A DNA stretch of 64,000 bases, from NCBI GenBank assembly GCA_015179045.1, contig WHUZ01000041.1:124001-188000 (forward strand), given 5' to 3'. How positions within the stretch are numbered: position 1 is the first letter of the stretch; each line of letters opens with the position of its first letter. This document shows, in pieces, positions 58,265-64,000 of this stretch. Position numbers and translations under genes: made by a program. Origin of the DNA: Kalaharituber pfeilii. Its lineage: Eukaryota > Ascomycota > Pezizomycetes > Pezizales > Pezizaceae. Under the pieces are notes generated by a model that saw nothing but the letters and a program-made list of their open reading frames with translations, ran no database searches and was not told the DNA's origin.

Positions 58265-60010
58265 TTATTTTTTTTTTTTTTTAATAAATATCATTACTCG
58301 CGTATTGGAGATATTGAGATTCATCGCTGCTGGAGTAGTCACGGATTACCAATCGGTAAAACGGCCTTGTGGAGAATCTCTGTTCCTGGGAGGATCTCGG
58401 CAGCCTCGTTCAACAGGGAGGTTCAGTCTGCTTGTGACCAGGGGTCTCGGTTTGCTGGTGGAGTATCTCAGTACTGCCCTCCTCAGACTGATCTGCCGGA
58501 CGAAAGGAACCCGTGGAGAATTTCGTTACCTATAGGATATCTAGGCGGTTTGTAAAGTCGTAGCTTCTAGGATAAACCCTGCAATTGCGTCGCTTACTGC
58601 TCGCTTGAACGAGGGAGGCTCAATCAACTATCCACTCCGTCAGGAAAGACTTTCCTGCAGCCGGAAGGTCTAAGGTACAATTGCCTGAGAGGACTGCTAT
58701 TGAACGTCTTTATGTCTCTGTACAGAAGGGCCTCCTTGTCAAATGTCAAAAGGCGCCCGATAGTCTAGCTACCGATGGCATGAGACTATGTTACCAAGAC
58801 GAGCCGTTGCATTCAAACAGGCCGTAAATGATTGATGTGTGTTCTTGTTCCGAGACACATACATGTAGTCTACGAGACTGTCACATATGCAATATATAGT
58901 CTCGTACCTATATACAATTGTGTATTTGTATGTTCCGGAAGTATTGCTAAGGGTTAGTGATATTAGCTTAAGTGTAATTGGGGGATCCATGATGTGTTCG
59001 GAATAATCGATCAGTGAATGCGAATATTCATGGCGTTAGAATTGGTTGCTCTATATAGTTACGTTGTACCACTGGAGTCGCAGTTCTCCCGATGCCATTA
59101 TGGCTGAGGATCAGTATACGATAGCTGTAAGGCCAAAAAAGTGATACACATCTTACCTCCCTTACCTTTCACAATTCCGCAAGACTCACCCCGCGATCAA
59201 ACGCTAATAAGCTCCCTTAAACAAACTTTATCTCAAACTCCGTATGTTTGCCATTACCGGGTCCTGGGGCGGTCGGTATACAAAGTCCAGCTTCCCCGTT
59301 CAGCTTCCCGCCGCACCCTCGTCAAAGATGTGCGCCGGAAGGTGGCACGCCTCATGAAATAATTCGGACTATGGTGTTAACCGTAACAGGTATCTCACAG
59401 TTGATCGTACGTCGTACGCGTGTTCCTGCTCTCGCAGATCCAATACACTTACTCTGCATGCACGTGATCTCGTTGGCATGAAGTGGCACATGATATGTAG
59501 ATTAAGCTTAACAATTGTACAAATTGGAGCCTGCACATGGAGGCCTGATGAGACCTTCTGTGGATTTTGCCGTCCCCGACACAGTGATGCAACCCTTGAC
59601 ATAAATGGTCTAGCTTCATGGTCACAAGATGACTAATTCCAACGCGGTATTTCTTTCGAAAGCAGAGAACTTCATAGACATGCCCACTTTATTGATGAGG
59701 GTTGAATAGCTACCAACCAGCGGGAGACCAACGTACTTTTAGTTCCGCATAATTCCTCTCGTATTCAGGTTAATATCAACGCATACAGTTGCCTTCCGCC
59801 CCCGGCTCTCAACCCGCTGACGCAAGATCCGAGTCTGGGGAAGTTCCCCATACCTATTACTTCGCCCAACTTCAATTCAGTAGATAAGCAAGGAGAATGC
59901 TCCTCTATCCGTTTCAACCACCGGCAACATTCCTTATATTAGGACATAGCGTATTCAGAGAATAGAAAAGGTAAAGAGCGGCACGGGAGTATTCGAATTT
60001 GATGCTCATA
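57273..60010. other. Gene-poor stretch
   Basis: No gene recognised over 2.7 kb. A (TA)n microsatellite lies at about 58,240-58,264, followed by a T-run. Frames at 58,370-58,560 and 59,141-59,362 are short and show no known domain. Confidence 0.5.
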
Positions 60011-60763
60011 CAGTCTAACCTTGCTATACCGGACGAGTAAAAATCCGGCACTTTTCATCCGGTATAGCAAGGTTCCGGTATAGAATAAAATGCTTGGCAG
60101 CTGTAAAAGGAGGATGGCAAAAATTTGTATAGAAATTACTAGAGTAGGAAATAAACAAGTGTAGTAAACATTAACTAAATCCAAGTCTATTTAATATTCA
60201 TTGCTCTCACGATCTAGAAAAGTGTCAAGCCTTAAAAGTTCTTGGGGAGCATCAAATACACAAGCATCGACTATAGCCAGGATATGGAACTCTGACTGTT
60301 TCTCTAAAAGCCTATCAATTCACACAAAAAAAGCTTCAAACTCTACAAGCATGGATCCAGTCTTCTACCAGCAGCAGCGACAGCAGTAGCAGCAGCAATG
60401 GCCACATCGGTGGCGGCAGCAGAGGTAGCAGCAGTGGTGGCAGCAGCAATAGCAGCAGTGGTGGCAGCAGCGATAGCAAGTGATAGCAGCAGCCAGTTTT
60501 ATCGATGGCAGTAGTAATGGTGGTAGCAGTGACAGCAACAGAGTGGTAAACAACCAGACTAAGTGGTAAAGTGGGATAGTCTAAGATGTATTAGTATTAG
60601 CGTGTCCGGTATAGCAAATATTATTTGTATGGAGACAGGGGGGTAGTTGTTGGGGGGTTTCTGTCCGGTCCGGTATTGTTAGGGCGTCCGGTATAGCAAG
60701 GGCAATTTGTATGGGAAACGGTTGTCCGAATCAGAGGCCATCCGGTATAGCAAGGTTAGACTG
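60011..60763. mobile_element. pogo/Fot1-like (Tc1/mariner) MITE, 753 bp, TA target site
   Basis: The ends are CAGTCTAACCTTGCTATACC (60,011) and the complementary GGTATAGCAAGGTTAGACTG (to 60,763). TA lies on both sides (60,009-60,010 and 60,764-60,765). Extra copies of the terminal motif CCGGTATAGCAA occur inside (about 60,058, 60,606 and 60,690), and an AGC/GCA trinucleotide stretch lies at 60,369-60,500. No transposase is encoded. Confidence 0.88.
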
Positions 60764-60765
60764 TA

Positions 60766-61098
60766 TACCGTCCTCGCATGCAGGGGTTGAAAACCTTTCA
60801 AGAGTCAGCGCTGAAATTTGCAGATCGCTTAATTACGCCTTCAACCTGCATGACGTTTTGCAGGGTTCCCAGCCAAATTGACCACGCGCGCATCACCACG
60901 GAACGAGACGCCCACGACATCACACTGGGATAGAATATTTCCTAAGCTAATAGAGGGGTGCTCGGCTCATTTTCCATGTTTCCTCGATGTAAATATCTTC
61001 CAGAAATGAGTGTTGTAGGAATTTTACAGTGTAGATTTCGAAAAAAAAAAAGATTTCAGACCTTGGCAATGGTAACTAAACATTGTTACTACGGCAAC

Positions 61099-61139
<41 letters not shown>

Positions 61140-64000
61140 CCAACCTTGGAAACTCTTTCTGGGTTTGCAGAACCTCTCTAAAGGGATCGTAATTGCACGT
61201 CACATAATACGAAGGGAATGTATGTAACTTGGAAATCTACGCTGTCATTTGATTTTCCTGGCAGAGTTGCTTGCGTTGCTCTCCGTCCCAGGCATAGGCT
61301 GCGCGGGCTTGTTACCCTGAAGCTGCATCACGTGTGATGCCTTTTTTTTTTTTTTTTTTTTTTTAAAAAAAAAATAATTTATCGCATGCCGCCCTATGGG
61401 CTATGGCGATTTAAGTACATGAGAGAAAAGGAAAAAAGAACAGTAAGTTACAGTGGGGCCCGCGGTATGTGATGATGATGCGGGTAACAGGCCAAAACAA
61501 CAGCTCGACAAGTCCTATCTCCTGCACCTATCTGACTCGTACTCAGACACCCTCAACCATTTCCCTCCCAATCGCACTTTCTGGATTTCGGTGTCTTCCT
61601 CCAAGTATACCACGACTGAGCTAGTCACTTTTCCTTCGTCTATTAGCATCTGCTTGCGTCTCAGCCATGATGCCTTGCAACACCTAGTGAGGTTTCCAAT
61701 CGTGCTGTATAAATTGTATTGCTTTGAATTTCATCCTCCAGAGTTTTGCATATTTATAGGATGGCCCTAGCATCACTGTGAATAAACTGAATACAGTATG
61801 CAAACGAGGGAAATCAATATTATCATGCAAAACCTTGTCTTTTTCTGCATGTGGCCTTCCGTCAATGATAAGTTTTCTCTTATTGGAGTCTAGCAAAAAA
61901 AAAAATTGCTGCGCGCGGCCCACCGAAAAATTAGTGGTGTCGCAAAGTCTTCAGCATCTGCTCGGTTAATGGCAGGTGTGGTGAGATCGAAGCAAAACAG
62001 AGTTCAGCAACCAGAGTAATACTTCGTACTTCAATTGTGTAACTCCGTGCCTGTAGTGGTATGGTTCACAGCAGACTATTGGCTACAGACACTCGTCACG
62101 TCTCACACTTCTTACAGCTCCCCGGAAAGTTCCGCGCGATTTGTGCGCGTTTGCTAACGCTGAAAGTCGTTCACCCGCCCCCTGGATATATGCCTTCTCT
62201 CAGGCCAACAATATCCAATAGTCGGTAGTTATGCAGAGTTTTGAAAAACAGATCCGGATTGCAATCTGTACTGTAAATTTATTTCCGTTTGTGTAGCTAC
62301 AAGTAAAAAAAAAAAAAAAAAAAAAAAAGACCGCTATTATCAATGAAAGTGGTGCACGCGGCACATAGGTCTTTGTACTTTCTGAGACTCTGGGCCTAGT
62401 ACAAACGCAAAGAATGTGTTAGGGTTCACCGACCCAACAACCCAACAGCAATCAGTTTGCTAGCTGTTGCGGGTGACAATGTGGAGGAATATCTTTGCAA
62501 AAGGAATAACGTGCATGACGCTTGATGCCGTGGATAACTTAATCTCAACTTCAACGTTACTTCTGCTGACAGGGCAATGCCGCCTCATTCCTGCTTTATT
62601 GTTCCATGGTCTACCGGCCGCCTAAAACTCCTCCACTATAGGCCTAGGTTCTTCCCGACAGTTGACTACCTGGAGTGCCCTCACCTCCTGTTAGAGCAGA
62701 TCCTGCATCCATGAAATCATTAGTTATTTAAAAAAATCTTTTGGCCCAACATGGATTCAATTTATGCGAGCTACAAGTACTGAAGAAAGAGCGACAGGGG
62801 CATAAGAATATGAAGGCAATCTCACGCAACGAGGAACGGTGGTCCGGCCACACTACACCAGCCAATCTAGGCGCACCTGCTGTCTAGAAGCTTACAAGTT
62901 GCATTCACTTTCAGCACCACTCATGAGACCTTCGCCTCACTACTTCTCAACTTTCCTCCTGTTTCCATCAAAGTCTTGTACGTGATACCACTTCCCTACA
63001 TGGAACCATTAGTCACCTCTCTTACTTGCAGATACGTCCTGCTGCCGCGTATACGGAATCTCAGTCCCTAGTTTAGTCTTACAGTTGCGTCTTACCAATG
63101 GCATCACTTTCGAGCGAATCGAGAATATGGAAAAACTTCCTGCTTACTTTACGGCCTCCAACTGTGTCCTCAGGCTTCTACCCCGCACCGCTGGGGCGCT
63201 CAACTGCTTCCCCATTCCATGTCAGACCTCCGGGGCTGCCAATCGATACTAACTGCCACTGAGAATATCGATGTCATAACCTTCAGGCTTTCACTAACAG
63301 GCAGTGTTTGGAGTCATAAACATTGATTTAATAGCTGCGTCTAAATCTTACCATTAATCCCAAACTACCATTAGGCCGGGCTAAAATTAAAAAAAAGACA
63401 CTCCTGCTAACTTGCCCTGCCGTAGTAACGATAAGCCCGGTTATGTCATACAAAAAAAAAATTATAAATAAATAAAAAATCCTGCTAACTTCACTCTATA
63501 TTCCACTAAGAAAGACATGCATTTACTCAATGAACAAACACCGCTCCCCCACAATACCATAACCATAGCCTTACCAGTAACACAGATACCTCAGTCAAAT
63601 CACGCAAAGAGTTGCAAAACCCAGGCCCGATATACACCAAGAAGAATTCGCCCAGAAATAGTCCTAAGGCATCCCACAAGAACTCGAAAAGATACAATCA
63701 TACAGTTCACCATTGCTTCGCCTTATCCACTCTGGATCGGCAAATTACCTAAGCTTCCTTTTGTCACGAGATCTGATCAGTCATTCTTACCTCCAACCAG
63801 GTTTACATCTGTCTATCAAATGCTAATCACGAATCTTGCTGATTACAATCCCATTCCATATTCCAGAGCCACCGCAATCTATGCATGGTTCGCTGATACG
63901 AACGAATGGTGGTCGCTTTGTCAATTGACTTGGCCAATAGCGTTGAAACTTCTTGTATCCGTGGTGGTTGCGCATAGCGCCTGCTTGAGTACAGGAAAAT
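60766..64000. other. Gene-poor stretch with homopolymers
   Basis: No gene recognised over 3.2 kb. Long T-runs lie at about 61,101-61,135 and 61,341-61,364, and an A-run at about 62,306-62,328. The repeat shared with 17,757 lies at 61,341-61,440. The right 1.5 kb has many short tracts and no coding signal that I can support. Confidence 0.5.
61341..61440. repeat. Dispersed repeat end next to a T-run (partner at 17,757)
   Basis: T-run, then an A-run, then GCATGCCGCCCTATGGGCTA and a purine-rich stretch, matching 17,790-17,830. It is consistent with the 3' tail of a retroposed element on the minus strand. Confidence 0.5.

Noticed and set aside
58370..58560. Possible retroelement gag fragment (short plus-strand frames)
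   Set aside because: No zinc knuckle or other recognisable motif.

Overview
The window looks like nuclear DNA of a filamentous ascomycete (Pezizomycotina). Genes carry short GT-AG introns of about 54-125 nt. Single-copy fungal housekeeping genes (ALG10, mitochondrial leucyl-tRNA synthetase, NEO1, SEC16) alternate with transposable elements, an NLR-type NACHT-WD40 gene and long gene-poor stretches. Composition varies strongly: GC-rich NEO1 and SEC16 blocks beside AT-rich microsatellite DNA. I cannot name the species. The two copies of the NEO1 3' part are nearly identical, so I see no obvious repeat-induced point mutation.

Layout. 1-2,055: 5' part of a RecQ-like helicase (minus strand, cut by the window edge) preceded by a six-unit 179-bp tandem array. 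2,056-8,803: a decayed Tad-like LINE ending in poly(A). 8,858-10,254: a truncated duplicate of the NEO1 3' end, closed by a perfect fold-back hairpin. 10,890-13,347: a carotenoid oxygenase gene carrying a hAT-type MITE that could be removed as an intron. 14,926-16,929: ALG10 (minus). 18,237-22,915: a NACHT/pentapeptide/WD40 STAND gene (minus). 23,717-27,287: an SKN7-like HSF/response-regulator gene (minus). 28,300-30,400: MITE relics. 30,735-33,269: a second helicase copy inside a TIR element with a 9-bp target duplication. 33,299-37,903: mitochondrial LeuRS and a membrane thioredoxin (both minus). 41,740-45,895: full-length NEO1 P4-ATPase (minus). 46,649-53,073: SEC16 (plus). 53,400-55,700: a roughly 460-bp tandem satellite. 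56,258-57,272: a Myb/SANT-like gene (minus). 57,273-64,000: gene-poor, with one TA-flanked pogo/Fot1-like MITE.

The housekeeping genes are functionally independent, though NEO1 (membrane lipid asymmetry, Golgi/endosome), SEC16 (ER exit sites) and ALG10 (ER N-glycosylation) all serve the secretory pathway. Several genes contain single-base frame breaks, some in homopolymers (carotenoid oxygenase, ALG10, NEO1). These may be real mutations or consensus errors. SEC16, LeuRS, thioredoxin and the Myb-like gene read cleanly.

The most interesting signals are the MITE-as-intron in the carotenoid oxygenase gene, the TIR-bounded helicase element, and the hairpin at the NEO1 duplication breakpoint.
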